64,000 bases of DNA from Granulosicoccus sp045106195 (GTDB taxonomy: Bacteria > Pseudomonadota > Gammaproteobacteria > Granulosicoccales > Granulosicoccaceae). The notes below the pieces were generated by a model. The model was not told the origin of the DNA. It did no database searches and saw only the letters and a list, made by a program, of their open reading frames with translations. The DNA lies in contig JBGCEH010000001.1 in NCBI GenBank assembly GCA_045106195.1, positions 124,001-188,000 of the forward strand, read 5' to 3'. The position numbers and the translations under genes are program-made. Numbering within the stretch: position 1 is the first letter of the stretch; each line of letters begins with the position of its first letter. Of the stretch, positions 63,690 through 64,000 are shown piece after piece.

Positions 63690-64000
63690 TTGAGCGTATC
63701 AACTGCAGGCAACACGTCCCCCGAAGCCACTGGCGTAAAGTTGCTGCGAATATGGAACCGCTGCGAAAAGCTGCCGATGGGAAAAAGGCTGTTTAGTCGC
63801 ATACTGGGGACTGTCATCCCTTATACAGGATCGATAAAAGCCCGCGTCGACCATCTCGAACCCGGTTACGCCGTTGTCATACTTCCGGATAAACGTCGCG
63901 TGCGCAATCACCTTGATTCTGTGCATGCCATCGCCCTGGCGAATATGGCGGAACTGTCAACCGGCCTTGCGATGATTTCGGGTTTGCCAACAGGCGTTAA
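63690..64000 (+). CDS. DUF4442 thioesterase-like protein, N-terminal part
   Basis: Hot-dog-fold protein related to the acyl-CoA thioesterase-like DUF4442/YiiD C-terminal family; the gene runs off the window end. It opens with TTG at 63690, with TTGGAG nine bases upstream. Visible: LLRIWNRCEKLPMGKRLFSR, then IPYTGSIKARVDHLEPGYAV, DKRRVRNHLDSVHAIALANM and AELSTGLAM, the typical NH-x-SVHA segment. It is divergent from the trans-sulfuration enzyme gene. Confidence 0.8.
   Translation, partial: MSVSTAGNTSPEATGVKLLRIWNRCEKLPMGKRLFSRILGTVIPYTGSIKARVDHLEPGYAVVILPDKRRVRNHLDSVHAIALANMAELSTGLAMISGLPTGV

Noticed and set aside
63699..63926. 75-codon minus-strand frame at the window end
   Set aside because: Antisense to the DUF4442 gene, whose plus-strand frame has clear family motifs and a ribosome-binding site.

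Overview
The window is one contiguous piece of a gammaproteobacterial chromosome, probably from a free-living, possibly marine, heterotroph. The evidence is conserved gene order: lolB-ispE-tRNA-Gln-prs-rplY-pth-ychF facing hemA-prfA-prmC, lptD-surA-pdxA-rsmA-apaG-apaH, and mltB-rlpA-dacA-ybeD-lipB. Lol/Lpt outer-membrane genes, SlyX, RsmJ, Hsp33 and polyphosphate genes point the same way. No phage, IS element or CRISPR array is visible.

Layout. 1-4.4 kb: assimilatory nitrate/nitrite reduction (nirB, cut by the window edge; nirD; nasA). 4.4-11.4 kb, minus strand: translation, isoprenoid and lipoprotein housekeeping genes with an embedded tRNA-Gln. 11.5-14.7 kb: hemA-prfA-prmC in overlapping arrangement; prmC has no ATG/GTG/TTG start and seems to begin at CTG. 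14.7-19.8 kb: ppx and ppk1 tail to tail, acpH, and a MoeB/ThiF-type enzyme. 19.8-31.2 kb: mixed small operons (redoxin, siderophore-interacting protein, a zinc-ribbon membrane protein, a BASS-type transporter with hslO, gatCAB, slyX, a ligand-less Rieske-like protein, rsmJ, yajQ, DUF423, pdxH, DUF1499).

31.3-44.8 kb is the accessory part. A five-gene minus-strand operon encodes a CUT1-type sugar ABC transporter (binding protein, two permeases, ATPase) with an argininosuccinate-lyase-like enzyme inserted between the second permease and the ATPase genes. Divergent from it is a large LmbE/PIG-L deacetylase with a ThuA-like C-terminal region. A GAF histidine kinase and a divergent bacteriophytochrome kinase flank this block. 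Gene remnants lie in the gaps around it. This is the best candidate for an undescribed pathway: import of a sugar conjugate, de-N-acylation or amide hydrolysis, and beta-elimination by the lyase. The substrate cannot be read from the sequence.

44.9-48.7 kb: a glycine-betaine/proline-type ABC transporter whose permease has a long N-terminal extension. 48.9-53.3 kb: lipB-ybeD-dacA-rlpA-mltB; lipA, normally next to lipB, survives only as a decayed fragment. 53.4-64 kb: ung, the lptD-apaH operon, folA, a DUF2059 secreted protein, a trans-sulfuration enzyme, and the start of a DUF4442 thioesterase-like gene cut by the window end.

All assignments come from reading motifs and gene order. No database search was run.
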